This document shows positions 23,908 to 33,223 of a stretch of DNA of 64,000 nt, piece by piece. Origin of the DNA: an uncultured Oscillospiraceae bacterium (GTDB lineage Bacteria > Bacillota > Clostridia > Oscillospirales > Oscillospiraceae); assembly GCA_947629955.1 (NCBI GenBank), contig CANRFT010000001.1:62001-126000 (forward strand). The letters are read 5' to 3'. Position 1 is the stretch's first letter, and each line of letters begins with the position of its first letter. The translations under genes were made by a program, and so were the position numbers. The notes beneath the pieces were generated by a model that had not been told where the DNA came from, did not search any database, and was given only the letters and a program-made list of their open reading frames with translations.

Positions 23908-25278
23908 ATGATGAAAAGGGCGCTGAGAGCGCTGCTCCTGTGCCTTCTGTGGGGGGCGACGGCGCTGGCGCTGTCCGGCTGCGGCATCCAGTCGGTGGAC
24001 AACCTGTACGCGTTGCCCGCCCTGGCGGAGGAGTACGCCGGCCTGCAGAGCAATATCGACGCCACCATGCGGGAGCTGGGGGCGGAGTACGCCGTCATCA
24101 ACTATGGCAGCAACACCTCCAACATCCAGCTGCTGGACCTGGACGGCAACGGCACCCAGGAGGCGGCCGCGGTGTTCCTCCGGGTGACCAACGCCTCCGG
24201 CGACGAGAAGCCCCTGCGGGTGTGCGTGTTCCGCCGGACGGGGGAGGACGACTACCGCCAGGTCTACACCCTGGAGGGGGAGGGCTCCTCCATCAACTCG
24301 GTGGCATACGAGGACCTGACCGGCGACGGCAGCATGGAGATGATCGTCAGCTGGCAGATGGGCGCGGGGGTCCACTCCCTGGCGGCCTACGCCCTGAACC
24401 AGACCGACAGCAACGAGCTGATGAGCGTGGTCTACAACGAGACCTACCTCACCACCGACATGGATCAGGACGGCGACCGGGAGCTCATCATCCTCCAGCA
24501 GGACGGCTCCGGGGCCGGCAACGACCGGGCGGAGTATTACGACTTCCGGGACGGCAGCATGGTGATGACCTCCACCGCCCCGCTGTCCCAGGGGATGCGG
24601 GACGTGGTCTCCGCCAAGGCGTCCCGGCTGGCCGGGGGGGACCCCGGCGTGTATGTGACCCTGGAGCTGGCCGACGGCCAGGCCACCGATGTGCTGGCCC
24701 TGACGAAGGACGGGGCGCTGACCAACCTGACCCGGGAGCCGGACGGGGGCGTCAGCCATTCCACCTACCGGGAGTACACCGAGGTGGCCCCCACGGACAT
24801 CGACGGCGACGGTGTGCTGGAGATCCCCGACCCGGAGCTGCTGCCCGCCCTGGACCCCGAGAACGACTCTCCCCAGTATCTCATCCGCTGGCGGCAGTTC
24901 AACCGGCGGGGCAGGAGCACCGTCCGCTGCGTCACCTATCACTGCACGGTGGACGGCTGGTATCTCACCCTGCCCGACAGCTGGGAGGGGCAGATCACCG
25001 CCGCCCGCGATGACAGCCTCAGCGGCCGGGGCGAGCGGGCCGTGGTGTTCTATCACCAGTCCGGCGGGGAGTATCAGTCCTTCCTCACCGTGTACCGACT
25101 CACCGGCAACAACCGGCAGGCCCGGGCCGCTCTGCCCGGCCGGCTCACCCTGCCGCCCAGCGACAGCTCGACCATCTATTGTGCCGCGCTGGACCCCTCC
25201 GTGTGGGCCTGCGGCACGGACGAAACAGACCTGCCCCAGCGGTTCAGCATCATCACCGCGGAGTGGTCCGCCCAGTAA
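23908..25278 (+). CDS. Lipoprotein preceding a two-component system
   Basis: 456 aa. Signal peptide MMKRALRALLLCLLWGATAL and lipobox LSGC, so it is anchored outside the membrane. The body contains repeated Asp-rich turns of the FG-GAP/VCBS or dockerin-like type (LLDLDGNGTQEAAAVF, DLTGDGSMEMIV, DMDQDGDRELII, DIDGDGVLEIP), suggesting a calcium-binding beta-propeller. It is 23 bases from the response regulator gene, so it may feed a signal to the kinase; that is an inference. GGGGAGGTG precedes the ATG. Confidence 0.85.
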   Translation: MMKRALRALLLCLLWGATALALSGCGIQSVDNLYALPALAEEYAGLQSNIDATMRELGAEYAVINYGSNTSNIQLLDLDGNGTQEAAAVFLRVTNASGDEKPLRVCVFRRTGEDDYRQVYTLEGEGSSINSVAYEDLTGDGSMEMIVSWQMGAGVHSLAAYALNQTDSNELMSVVYNETYLTTDMDQDGDRELIILQQDGSGAGNDRAEYYDFRDGSMVMTSTAPLSQGMRDVVSAKASRLAGGDPGVYVTLELADGQATDVLALTKDGALTNLTREPDGGVSHSTYREYTEVAPTDIDGDGVLEIPDPELLPALDPENDSPQYLIRWRQFNRRGRSTVRCVTYHCTVDGWYLTLPDSWEGQITAARDDSLSGRGERAVVFYHQSGGEYQSFLTVYRLTGNNRQARAALPGRLTLPPSDSSTIYCAALDPSVWACGTDETDLPQRFSIITAEWSAQ

Positions 25279-25301
25279 ACAGCGCGAGGAGGCGTGATGA
25301 A

Positions 25302-25994
25302 ATGAGAAAAGTTTTGGTCCTGGAGGACGAGACCAATATCCGCAGCTTTGTGGTCATCAACCTCAAACGGGCGGGGTATGACACCATCGAGGCCGGCGAC
25401 GGCGAGGAGGCCCTGGCCCAGATCCAGAAGAACCCGGACATCAAGGTGGCCCTGCTGGACATCATGCTTCCCGGCGAGATGGACGGCTTCGAGGTGTGCC
25501 GCCGCATCCGGGCGGGCAACGCCCAGATCGGCATCATCATGCTCACCGCCCGCACCCAGGAGATGGACAAGGTCACCGGGCTCATGACCGGCGCCGACGA
25601 CTATGTGACCAAGCCCTTCTCCCCGGCGGAGCTCACCGCCCGGGTGGACGCCCTCTACCGCCGGGCGGGGGGCACCCCCGCCGCCCTCAGCCCCGACGAG
25701 ATCAGCCAGCCCCCCTTCCTGATGAACACCCGCAACCGCACCCTGGAGAAGAACGGCCGCCGGGTGAAGCTGACCCAGGTGGAGTACGCCATCGTCAAGC
25801 TGTTCATGGACAACCCCGGCAAGGCCCTCTCCCGAGAGGAGATCCTGGAGGCGGTGTGGGGCAGGGAGTATGTGGGCGAGCTGAAGATCGTGGACGTGAA
25901 CATCCGCCGGCTGCGGGTGAAGCTGGAGGACGACCCCCAGAACCCCGCCCATGTGACCACCGTGTGGGGCTACGGCTACAAGTGGGACGTGTGA
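25302..25994 (+). CDS. OmpR-family response regulator
   Basis: 230 aa. The receiver domain (1-120) has the acidic pair in LVLEDETN, the phospho-acceptor Asp in LLDIMLPGEMDGFEV and the Lys in YVTKPFSPAEL. A winged-helix domain (about 135-230) ends in VTTVWGYGYKWDV. GAGGAGG lies 9 bases before the ATG. It works with the histidine kinase that follows 43 bases later. Confidence 0.95.
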   Translation: MRKVLVLEDETNIRSFVVINLKRAGYDTIEAGDGEEALAQIQKNPDIKVALLDIMLPGEMDGFEVCRRIRAGNAQIGIIMLTARTQEMDKVTGLMTGADDYVTKPFSPAELTARVDALYRRAGGTPAALSPDEISQPPFLMNTRNRTLEKNGRRVKLTQVEYAIVKLFMDNPGKALSREEILEAVWGREYVGELKIVDVNIRRLRVKLEDDPQNPAHVTTVWGYGYKWDV

Positions 25995-26037
25995 CGCCCC
26001 AAAGGATCTGATTTTTCTCCGGGAGGAGGCGAGCGGA

Positions 26038-27552
26038 ATGGAACAGGAGCAGGAGCGGGAGCGCCGGAAACGGGCCCGGGTCCACCGGGGGAAGAAGCCC
26101 CACATCGACCAGCACAGGCCGGCCGAGGAGGGGGCGGAGGAGCGCCCCCGGCGAAAGACGCGCCTGCGCTGGCTGTGGCAGTTCGGCGCCACGGCGGCGG
26201 CCACGCTGGTGGTCGCGGTGGCCATCGCGCTGCTGATGAGCTCCGTATATACCTACTACACCTCCTACATCCGGGCCGACCTGGAGAGCCGCGCCCAGAC
26301 CGCCGCCGGCGTGTTCCGCAACTATACCGAGAACACCTATCTCTCCGCCGCCCGGCAGTTCATCAACCAGTTCGAGGACAAGAACGTCATCGAGGTCCAG
26401 TTCCTCACCGCCGGCGGACGGGTGCGCATGTCCTCCAACATGGTCATCACCGGCGCCAGCGTGAACAGCAGGGACGCGTCCGAGGCCATCTCCACCCAGC
26501 GGGTGCAGGCCGCCGTGGGCAGGACCGAGAGCGGGGAGAATGTGGTGTCCGCCTCCGCCCCGGTGGTGTACGACCGGAAACTGGTCGGGGTGGTGCGCTT
26601 CGTCACCTCTCTGCGGGAGGTGGAACGGCAGATGACGCGGCTCCTGTTCATCTGCGTGGCCGTGGGCCTGGCCATCGTGGCCGTGGTGTCCCTGTTCGCC
26701 TCCTCGTTCATCAAGTCGGTGCTTGACCCGGTGATCCGGGTCACCGAGACCGCCAAGCGCATCGCCGCCGGCAGCTACGGCGTCCAGATGGAGAAGCGGG
26801 CCGACGATGAGATGGGCGAGCTGGTGGACGCCATCAACGATATGTCCATGAAGATCGACCAGGCCGAGCGGGCCCAGTCGGAGTTCATCTCCTCCGTGTC
26901 CCACGAGCTGCGCACCCCCCTCACCGCCATCAACGGCTGGGCGGAGACCCTCTTCAACGGCGAGGTGCGGGACGCCGCCGACGTGAAAAAGGGCATGGGC
27001 ATCATCGTGTCCGAGGCCCAGCGCCTCACCCGCATGGTGGAGGAGCTGCTGGAGTTCTCCCGGATGGAGACCGGGCGGTTCAGCCTGTCGGTGGAGCCCA
27101 TCGACCTCCAGGCCGAGTTGGAGGACGCGGTTTACACCTATCAGGAGTTCTTCCGCCGGAAGGGGCTGGAGCTGGTCTACACCCCCTGCCCGGAGGAGCT
27201 GCCCATCATCAGCGGCGACCCGGAGCGGCTGCGGCAGGTGTTCTGCAACCTGCTGGACAACGCCGACAAGCACGGCGGCTCCGGCGGGCGCATCGACGTG
27301 TCTGTGGAGAAGGAGGAGGAGTACGCCGTCATCCGCATCCGGGACTACGGCCACGGCGTGCCCGAGGACGAGCTGCCCTACATCAAGTACAAGTTTTACA
27401 AGGGCTCCTCCAACGTCCGGGGGTCGGGCATCGGTCTCGCCGTGGTGGACGAGATCGTGGCCGCCCACAACGGCACCTTCGAGGTGGGCAACGCCGAGGG
27501 CGGCGGCTTCGTGGCCACCATCCGCCTGCCCCTCCACGAGGACACGGTGTAG
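26038..27552 (+). CDS. Membrane sensor histidine kinase
   Basis: 504 aa. A basic N-terminal tail of about 43 residues precedes helix 1 (about 45-68). An extracellular domain of about 130 residues follows, then helix 2 (about 202-223) and HAMP (VIRVTETAKRIAAGSYGV). The His box is SSVSHELRTPLTAINGW, the N box FCNLLDNADKHGG, and the G boxes RDYGHGVP and GSGIGLAVV. It is a WalK/PhoR-like architecture. The charged N-tail is longer than usual. The ligand is unknown; the upstream lipoprotein is a candidate. Confidence 0.95.
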   Translation: MEQEQERERRKRARVHRGKKPHIDQHRPAEEGAEERPRRKTRLRWLWQFGATAAATLVVAVAIALLMSSVYTYYTSYIRADLESRAQTAAGVFRNYTENTYLSAARQFINQFEDKNVIEVQFLTAGGRVRMSSNMVITGASVNSRDASEAISTQRVQAAVGRTESGENVVSASAPVVYDRKLVGVVRFVTSLREVERQMTRLLFICVAVGLAIVAVVSLFASSFIKSVLDPVIRVTETAKRIAAGSYGVQMEKRADDEMGELVDAINDMSMKIDQAERAQSEFISSVSHELRTPLTAINGWAETLFNGEVRDAADVKKGMGIIVSEAQRLTRMVEELLEFSRMETGRFSLSVEPIDLQAELEDAVYTYQEFFRRKGLELVYTPCPEELPIISGDPERLRQVFCNLLDNADKHGGSGGRIDVSVEKEEEYAVIRIRDYGHGVPEDELPYIKYKFYKGSSNVRGSGIGLAVVDEIVAAHNGTFEVGNAEGGGFVATIRLPLHEDTV

Positions 27553-27629
27553 CGCCGCGCGGGGAGGGCCGGAGGCACAGATACGCGGTAGCCAGCCGGC
27601 AAAACTAAAACATTAGTTCGATTTTCCTC

Positions 27630-27658
27630 TTGCTTTTTTCTGGACGGTCCAGTATAAT
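27630..27658 (+). promoter_or_regulatory. Promoter with palindromic operator
   Basis: TTGCTT (27630-27635), 17-base spacer, TATAAT (27653-27658). The 13-base palindrome CTGGACGGTCCAG (27640-27652) fills the spacer and abuts the -10, a good repressor site. Confidence 0.65.
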
Positions 27659-27686
27659 ATGTTACATATGTTGGAGGGAAAAAAGT

Positions 27687-28523
27687 ATGCGGGATCAGAA
27701 AAGATTGTTATTTTTCTCGGACCATGAGTGTGACGCGTTCAATTTGGCGCGGCTGGCCTATGCTGTGAGCAGAGCGGGCGGCACAGTGAAAAATGAGGTG
27801 GGACTCAGTGTCGATACCCATGGCATTGGACCGTTCCGCTTTTCAGAGGAAACGGTGCCGCCGGCGGAATATGCGGATTATGTGGAGCGGTTTGCGGCGC
27901 GGTATGGACTGGAATACAGCTGCAAGGTGTCGAAAGGTAAGCTTTACACAGTGGCAAAATCCACTGATAAGATGCAGAATTACACTGTGAGAGAGTCGAT
28001 CGGCTGCCCGCGGGATACGGCGCAGACACTGTTTGACCGCGCCCGCTCTCTGGCGGAAAAGGAAGCGGAGCGTATTTTCGAAGGCTACCAAAGAAGCGGC
28101 GACGGGTTTTTCCTCAAAATGGACGGCCAGCCCATTCTGCGCGATTTTGCGCAGGCGCTGCTGGACACTGTGGCGGCCCACGGATACGCGGGAGACCGGG
28201 CCTATGGCGGAGAGGACCTCTTCCCGCGCGCATTTGAAGGGTGCCCGGTCTGGCTGGTGGTCCAAAAGGAGTATTTCGGCCTGATGGGCGGACACCATGA
28301 TTATGATTACATTTGGGACATTAAGTATTCGGCGTATGGCAGAGGTCCGCTTCGGGAAGATCAGGTGCTTGGAATGAGGATGGCGCTGTACAAGGCGTTT
28401 TACAGCGCTCTGAGGAAGCGGTATCCGAACCTGATGATCTGCCCGTTTGGGATCGCCGGGGGGAGCCGAAAGGAAGAGAATGGATTTTATCTGATGGGAC
28501 TTGAACGTTTCCAGGAGTGGTGA
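27687..28523 (+). CDS. Hypothetical protein, unrecognised family
   Basis: 278 aa, soluble, with no signal peptide or membrane segment. Notable stretches are LLFFSDHECDAFNLARLAYAV, GGHHDYDYIWDIKYSAYG and LMICPFGIAGGSRKEENGFYLMG. Aromatic and acidic residues are frequent. Its codons are clearly less GC-rich than those of its neighbours, and it has a private promoter with a palindrome. Both fit recent acquisition. TTGGAGGG lies 8 bases before the ATG. I do not recognise the family. Confidence 0.8.
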   Translation: MRDQKRLLFFSDHECDAFNLARLAYAVSRAGGTVKNEVGLSVDTHGIGPFRFSEETVPPAEYADYVERFAARYGLEYSCKVSKGKLYTVAKSTDKMQNYTVRESIGCPRDTAQTLFDRARSLAEKEAERIFEGYQRSGDGFFLKMDGQPILRDFAQALLDTVAAHGYAGDRAYGGEDLFPRAFEGCPVWLVVQKEYFGLMGGHHDYDYIWDIKYSAYGRGPLREDQVLGMRMALYKAFYSALRKRYPNLMICPFGIAGGSRKEENGFYLMGLERFQEW

Positions 28524-28564
28524 GCCCGGAGCGGATACAGAGTATTCCTCAAGAGGAGGATCTT

Positions 28565-29554
28565 ATGGAAGACAATCACAACAACCTTTGCCCGGAGGAA
28601 GTTTGCGCCGGGGGATTTAAGACCACCTGCGGCGGGCAGGCGCTGATGGAGGGTATCATGATGCGGGGCCCGGAGAAGCAGGCGGTGGTGGTCCGCAAGC
28701 CCGACGGGGAGCTGGACGTGGAGGTCACCCCCATCCCGCCCAAGAGCGGCTTTGCCAGGCTGCCCTTCGTCCGGGGGGTCTTCATCTTCTGCTCCTCCAT
28801 GGTCAACGGGGTCAAGGCGCTGATGCGCTCCGCCGAGATCTCCGGCATGGAGGATCTGGAGGATGAGGAGCCCGGCGTCCTGGACAAATGGATCGAGGAC
28901 CATTTCTCCAGCGAGAAGGCCGGCGCCATCATCGTCACCCTGGCGGCGGTCATCGGCATCGCCATGTCGGTGGGGCTGTTCATCCTGCTGCCCACCGCCG
29001 TCACCGGCCTCATCGGCCTGGTCTGGAAGGGGATGCCCCTGTGGTTCCGCTCGGTGCTGGAGGGCATTTTGAAGGTGGCCATCTTCATGACCTACCTGTT
29101 CCTGGTGTCCCGCATGAAGGAGATCCACCGGGTGTTCGAGTACCACGGCGCGGAGCACAAGACCATCTACTGCTATGAGAACGGCCTGGAGCTGACGGTG
29201 GAGAACGTGCGGAAGATGCCCCGGCACCACCCCCGGTGCGGCACCAGCTTCCTGTTCGTGGTCATCGCGGTGTCCATCTTCCTGTCCATCGTCATCTTCA
29301 CCCCGCTGCATATCGAGAACACGTTCCTGCGGATGCTGCTCCACCTGCTGCTGCTGCCCGTCATCGTGGGGGTGACCTACGAGTTCAACCGCTACGTGGG
29401 CGGCCACGACGGCCCGGTCTGCCGGGTCCTCCGGGCGCCGGGCATGTGGATGCAGAACTTCACCACCTTCGAGCCGGACGACTCCATGATCGAGGTGGGC
29501 ATCGAGGCGCTGAAACAGGTGCTGCCCGAGGAAAAGGGCGCCGACGCCTGGTGA
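28565..29554 (+). CDS. DUF1385 membrane protein (YqhQ-like)
   Basis: 329 aa. The DUF1385 signature TCGGQALMEGIMMRGPEK opens the protein. It is followed by about four membrane helices and the conserved YHGAEHKTIYCYENG and HPRCGTSFLF. The role is unproven; in clostridia it is regularly linked to prmC and prfA, as here with prmC 14 bases downstream. The ATG at 28565 has AGAGGAGG upstream. Metal binding by the conserved His and Cys is an inference. Confidence 0.92.
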   Translation: MEDNHNNLCPEEVCAGGFKTTCGGQALMEGIMMRGPEKQAVVVRKPDGELDVEVTPIPPKSGFARLPFVRGVFIFCSSMVNGVKALMRSAEISGMEDLEDEEPGVLDKWIEDHFSSEKAGAIIVTLAAVIGIAMSVGLFILLPTAVTGLIGLVWKGMPLWFRSVLEGILKVAIFMTYLFLVSRMKEIHRVFEYHGAEHKTIYCYENGLELTVENVRKMPRHHPRCGTSFLFVVIAVSIFLSIVIFTPLHIENTFLRMLLHLLLLPVIVGVTYEFNRYVGGHDGPVCRVLRAPGMWMQNFTTFEPDDSMIEVGIEALKQVLPEEKGADAW

Positions 29555-29568
29555 GGAGGGGAGCGGAC

Positions 29569-30477
29569 GTGGCCACTACCTATAATGAACTGTATCTCAA
29601 CGCCCGCCGGGCCCTGAAGGCCGCCGGGGTGGAGCAGGCCCAGCTGGAGGCCAGGGAGCTGCTGTGCCTGGCCTCCGACAAGAGCCGGGAGAAGATGATG
29701 AAGGACCTGCCCCTCTATGCCCCGGACCACGTGGAGGCCCGCTTCCAGGAGCTGCTGGAGCGCCGCCTGGCGGGGGAGCCGGTGGCCTACATCCTGGGGG
29801 AGTGGGATTTCTACGGCATGACCCTGGACATCTGCCGGGACGTGCTCATCCCCCGGCCGGACACCGAGACCCTGGTGGACCGGGGGGTGCTGTTCGTCCG
29901 GGACCTGCCCGAGGGCAGCTGGGCCCTGGACCTGTGCGCCGGCAGCGGATGCGTGGGGCTGGCCCTGGCCAACTCCTGCGCCAACGTGCGGGTGATCCTG
30001 GCCGAGTGGTCGGAGGACGCCCTGCGGGTCTGCCGGCAGAACATCCGCCGCAGCGGCCTGGGCCGCCAGGTGAGCCAGGTGCGGGTCAACGCCATGGACC
30101 CGCCGCCCCGGCTGTTCCGGGATTTCGACGCCATCCTCTGCAACCCGCCCTACATCCCCACCGGCGACATTGACGCGCTGGACCCCTCCGTCCGGGACTA
30201 TGAGCCCCGGATGGCCCTGGACGGCGGCCCCGACGGGCTGGCCTTCTACCGGGCCGTGGCCGACCGGTGGAAGGCGGTGCTCCGCCCCGGCGGCAGGATG
30301 ATGTTCGAGGTGGGCTTTGACCAGGCAGAGGCCGTGCAGGCCATCCTGGAGGAGAACGGGTATGAGGACATCCGGATCACCCAGGACCCCGCCGGCCACC
30401 AGCGGGTGGTGGAGGGCGCCCGGCCCCGGCCCGACCTGTTCGCCGGCCTGGTGCCCGATATGGACGAGCCGGAATAA
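29569..30477 (+). CDS. prmC: Release factor glutamine methyltransferase
   Basis: 302 aa. An N-terminal helical domain (ARRALKAAGVEQAQLEARELL) precedes a SAM methyltransferase domain with LDLCAGSGCVGLALA and the catalytic NPPYIP. It methylates the Gln of the GGQ motif in RF1 and RF2. The GTG at 29569 has GAGGAGGGG upstream. prfA, the usual next gene, is absent; recA follows instead. Confidence 0.95.
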   Translation: MATTYNELYLNARRALKAAGVEQAQLEARELLCLASDKSREKMMKDLPLYAPDHVEARFQELLERRLAGEPVAYILGEWDFYGMTLDICRDVLIPRPDTETLVDRGVLFVRDLPEGSWALDLCAGSGCVGLALANSCANVRVILAEWSEDALRVCRQNIRRSGLGRQVSQVRVNAMDPPPRLFRDFDAILCNPPYIPTGDIDALDPSVRDYEPRMALDGGPDGLAFYRAVADRWKAVLRPGGRMMFEVGFDQAEAVQAILEENGYEDIRITQDPAGHQRVVEGARPRPDLFAGLVPDMDEPE

Positions 30478-30582
30478 TAAGTCCGCTTTATTGGACTGCT
30501 GATTTGGCAGGATAACGCCGGGAGGCCGGAGAGCGGCCCCTTCGCGCGAACAAAGATATGATACGTGGAAGGATGATCGAAC

Positions 30583-31683
30583 ATGGCTGACAAGAGGAAA
30601 CTGGTGGAGAGCGCCGCCCCGGCGTCGGACAAGAGGAGAGCGCTGGACACCGCCATCGCCCAGATCGAGCGGGACTTCGGCAAGGGCTCCATCATGCGGC
30701 TGGGGGAGAACGCCCACATCCAGGTGGAGGCCATCCCCACCGGCTCCCTGTCCCTGGACATCGCTCTGGGGATCGGCGGCGTGCCCAAGGGCCGCATCAT
30801 CGAGATCTACGGCCCTGAGTCCTCCGGCAAGACCACCCTGGCCCTACACATCCTGGCCGAGGCCCAGAAGCGGGGGGGCGAGGTGGCCTTCATCGACGCG
30901 GAGCACGCCTTGGATCCCACCTATGCCCGGGCCCTGGGGGTGGACATCGACTCCATGCTGATCTCCCAGCCGGACACCGGTGAGCAGGGCCTGGAGATCT
31001 GCGAGGCCCTGGTGCGCTCCGGCGCCATCGACGTGGTGGTGGTGGACTCCGTGGCCGCCCTGACCCCCCGTGCCGAGATCGAGGGCGACATGGGAGACAG
31101 CCATGTGGGCCTGCTGGCCCGGCTCATGAGCCAGGCCCTCCGCAAGCTGGCCGGGTCCATCTCCAAGACCAACTGCATCGTCATCTTCATCAACCAGCTG
31201 CGGGAAAAAGTGGGCGTCATGTACGGTAACCCGGAGGTCACCACCGGCGGCCGGGCCCTGAAGTTCTACGCGTCGGTGCGCATCGACGTGCGCCGCATCG
31301 AGGCCATCAAGAACGGCTCCGAGGTCATCGGCAGCCGCACCCGGGCCAAGATCGTGAAGAACAAGGTGGCCCCTCCTTTCCGGGAGGCCGAGTTCGAGAT
31401 CCTCTACGGCGAGGGCATCTCCAAGTGGGGCGAGTTGGTGGATCTGGCCGTCAGGCTGGAGATCATCCAGAAGTCGGGCTCCTGGTTCTCCATGGGGGAG
31501 ACCCGGGTGGGCCAGGGCCGGGACGCGGTGAAGGCCTATCTCCAGGCCAACCCCGAGGTGGCGGAGAAGGTGGAGGCCGAGATCCGGGCCAACTCCTTCA
31601 AGCTCATGTCCAAGCAGTCCCAGATCGCCGCCCGGGCCGCCGGCCGCGCCGTGGACGTGTCCGCCGACGACTTCGAGGGATAA
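30583..31683 (+). CDS. recA: Recombinase RecA
   Basis: 366 aa. Walker [10 protein letters not shown], Walker [11 protein letters not shown], and the loop region [12 protein letters not shown] are intact. It forms the strand-exchange filament and triggers LexA cleavage. GGAAGGAT precedes the ATG. Only a half match to a Firmicutes SOS box (CGAAC near 30547) is visible upstream, so LexA control is not shown. recX follows at once. Confidence 0.98.
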   Translation: MADKRKLVESAAPASDKRRALDTAIAQIERDFGKGSIMRLGENAHIQVEAIPTGSLSLDIALGIGGVPKGRIIEIYGPESSGKTTLALHILAEAQKRGGEVAFIDAEHALDPTYARALGVDIDSMLISQPDTGEQGLEICEALVRSGAIDVVVVDSVAALTPRAEIEGDMGDSHVGLLARLMSQALRKLAGSISKTNCIVIFINQLREKVGVMYGNPEVTTGGRALKFYASVRIDVRRIEAIKNGSEVIGSRTRAKIVKNKVAPPFREAEFEILYGEGISKWGELVDLAVRLEIIQKSGSWFSMGETRVGQGRDAVKAYLQANPEVAEKVEAEIRANSFKLMSKQSQIAARAAGRAVDVSADDFEG

Positions 31684-32373
31684 GTGGTCATTCAAAAGTT
31701 AGAGCCCTCCAGGAACAAGGAGGGCCGCTGGCTGGTGTGGTTCGAGGACGGCTCCCTGGTCCGGGTGGGGGAGGGGGACGTGGTGTCCCTGTCCCTCTAC
31801 GCCGGCAAGGAGCTGACCGACGACGAGGCCGCCGCCCTCACCGCCGCCGCTGAGCGGGGCAGACTCATGGAGCGGGCGGTGGGACTGCTGTCCCTGCGGC
31901 CCATGTCCCGGAAGGAGCTGCTGGACAAGCTCACCGAGCCCCCCCGCCGCCGGCGAAAGCCCAACGCCAAAACCGTGGAGCCGCCGCCTCCCGACCCCGA
32001 GACCCTCCGGCGGCAGTCGGAGGCCCTCCGGGAGAGCGCCGAGGGCGTCGCCGACCGGCTGGAGGAGTTGGGGCTGCTCAACGACGGGGAGTACGCCAGA
32101 ACGGTGGTCCGGCACTACACCGGCAAGGGATACGGCGTCCGCAGGCTGCGGGACGAGCTGTACCTGCGGGGGGTGCCCCGGGAATACTGGGAGGACGCCC
32201 TGGCCGAGGTCCAGCCCGACGGGGACGAGGTGTATGACCTGGCCCGGAAGAAGCTCCGGGACGGGGAGCCAACCCGGGAGAATCTGAAAAAGGTGTCCGA
32301 CTACCTGGCCCGGCGGGGGTTCGGGTGGGAGGAGATCTCGGCTGCGTTGGATAGGCTGCGGGGAGAGTTTTAG
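31684..32373 (+). CDS. recX: Regulatory protein RecX
   Basis: 229 aa. Helical repeats typical of RecX (LSLRPMSRKELLDKL, DRLEELGLLNDGEYARTVVRHY, YGVRRLRDELYLRGVP). It modulates RecA filaments. The GTG start directly follows the recA stop codon, so translation is coupled. A proline/basic insert of about 25 residues (TEPPRRRRKPNAKTVEPPPP) lies between repeats. A family A repeat begins 14 bases after the stop. Confidence 0.92.
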   Translation: MVIQKLEPSRNKEGRWLVWFEDGSLVRVGEGDVVSLSLYAGKELTDDEAAALTAAAERGRLMERAVGLLSLRPMSRKELLDKLTEPPRRRRKPNAKTVEPPPPDPETLRRQSEALRESAEGVADRLEELGLLNDGEYARTVVRHYTGKGYGVRRLRDELYLRGVPREYWEDALAEVQPDGDEVYDLARKKLRDGEPTRENLKKVSDYLARRGFGWEEISAALDRLRGEF

Positions 32374-32386
32374 GAACGGCCCTTAA

Positions 32387-32608
32387 GCCTTCCACCCGCA
32401 GGGGGCCGACTCCCCCTGTCAGGGGGAGATGTCCCGAAGGGACAGAAGGGGTAGGGAAGGTGCCCCAGTGCGCACACTGGGGCGGATGAGGAGGCTGTGA
32501 GGTTTCGCTGTTAGTTGGCTTCATCAGGTACCGCCTTCCCCACAACCTCATCCGTCAGCCCTTCGGGCTGCCACCTTCCCCATAAATGGGGAAGGCTCTT
32601 AGAGGAAA
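32387..32608. repeat. Dispersed palindromic repeat, family A, copy 2
   Basis: Same ends as copy 1 (GCCTTCC...GGAAGGC then TTAGAGGAA). The centre carries about 35 extra bases. It fills the gap between recX and the next gene; nothing else is seen there. Confidence 0.85.
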
Positions 32609-32641
32609 AGGCATTGAAAAGTGGGGAAGGCTGTAGCTACC

Positions 32642-32905
32642 CTACCGTTCGTGATCCAGCAGCGCCAGCATCAGATGCGCCCCGGTGTGCGCCCCCGTGC
32701 GGAACGCCGCCGCCTGCCGACGCTCCAACAAAACGCATAGATCCCGGTACAGCTTGTCGTAAAACTCTCTGCCCATGGCGGCTTTCACTTGACCCAATCG
32801 GCGAAGTACAGTATGATCGATGGGGTCGGTTGGCTTTTTCAGCGGGGAGTCCTGCCGAGGAGAAAAATCGTCGCCGTAGTAGATAGCGGAGATATAATCG
32901 AACAT
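32642..32905 (-). CDS. Small hypothetical protein, divergent from the XRE regulator
   Basis: 87 aa, helical, with no signal sequence. It opens MFDYISAIYYGDDF and ends RTGAHTGAHLMLALLDHER. The pattern of a short variable head followed by a helical pair and a GxxxGxxLML-like end resembles small proteins carried by clostridial mobile elements (possibly DUF6809-like, low certainty). It shares the operator region 32922-32957 with the XRE gene and may be its target. Confidence 0.65.
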   Translation of the reverse strand: MFDYISAIYYGDDFSPRQDSPLKKPTDPIDHTVLRRLGQVKAAMGREFYDKLYRDLCVLLERRQAAAFRTGAHTGAHLMLALLDHER

Positions 32906-32921
32906 GATGAGACCTTCTCTC

Positions 32922-32957
32922 GATTTAATCTAAGTGCAGTATACTAGATTTAATCTA
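32922..32957. promoter_or_regulatory. Divergent promoter with repeated operator
   Basis: GATTTAATCTA (32922-32932) and the palindrome TAGATTTAATCTA (32945-32957) flank TATACT (32940-32945), which also reads AGTATAC on the other strand. The arrangement fits autoregulation by the XRE protein. Confidence 0.6.
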
Positions 32958-32977
32958 GGGTGTCAAGGGGGGATACG

Positions 32978-33223
32978 GTGTTTGATCTAAATATTTTTGG
33001 AGAGCGCCTCCGCACCTTGCGTAAAGGAAAAGGACTTGTTATGGCCGATATATGCGACCTGCTGGGTGTTTCCAGCGCCCAGGTCAGCGATATGGAAAAC
33101 GGAAAGACCGGGACCACATTGGCTCGACTTGTGGTTCTGGCCGATTTCTATGGAGTATCTACCGATTATTTGCTGGGGCGCGCCGACGACCCCGCGTGGC
33201 GCGGCAAGGAGGACGGAGCATGA
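32978..33223 (+). CDS. XRE-family transcriptional regulator
   Basis: 81 aa. A Cro/C1-type helix-turn-helix covers residues 5-63 (FGERLRTLRKGKGLVMADICDLLGVSSAQVSDMENG, then TLARLVVLADFYGVSTDYLLG). The GTG at 32978 is chosen because AAGGGGGG lies 5 bases upstream. Its TGA overlaps the ATG of rimO (ATGA). It is likely a repressor of itself and of the divergent 87-aa gene. Confidence 0.9.
   Translation: MFDLNIFGERLRTLRKGKGLVMADICDLLGVSSAQVSDMENGKTGTTLARLVVLADFYGVSTDYLLGRADDPAWRGKEDGA

Noticed and set aside
30540..30560. SOS (LexA) box upstream of recA
   Set aside because: Only one half-site CGAAC is seen; the second half does not match GTTCG.
32387..32608. Possible CRISPR array or riboswitch
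   Set aside because: The internal repeats are unequal palindromes, not regularly spaced direct repeats, and the same unit recurs elsewhere without a common downstream gene type.
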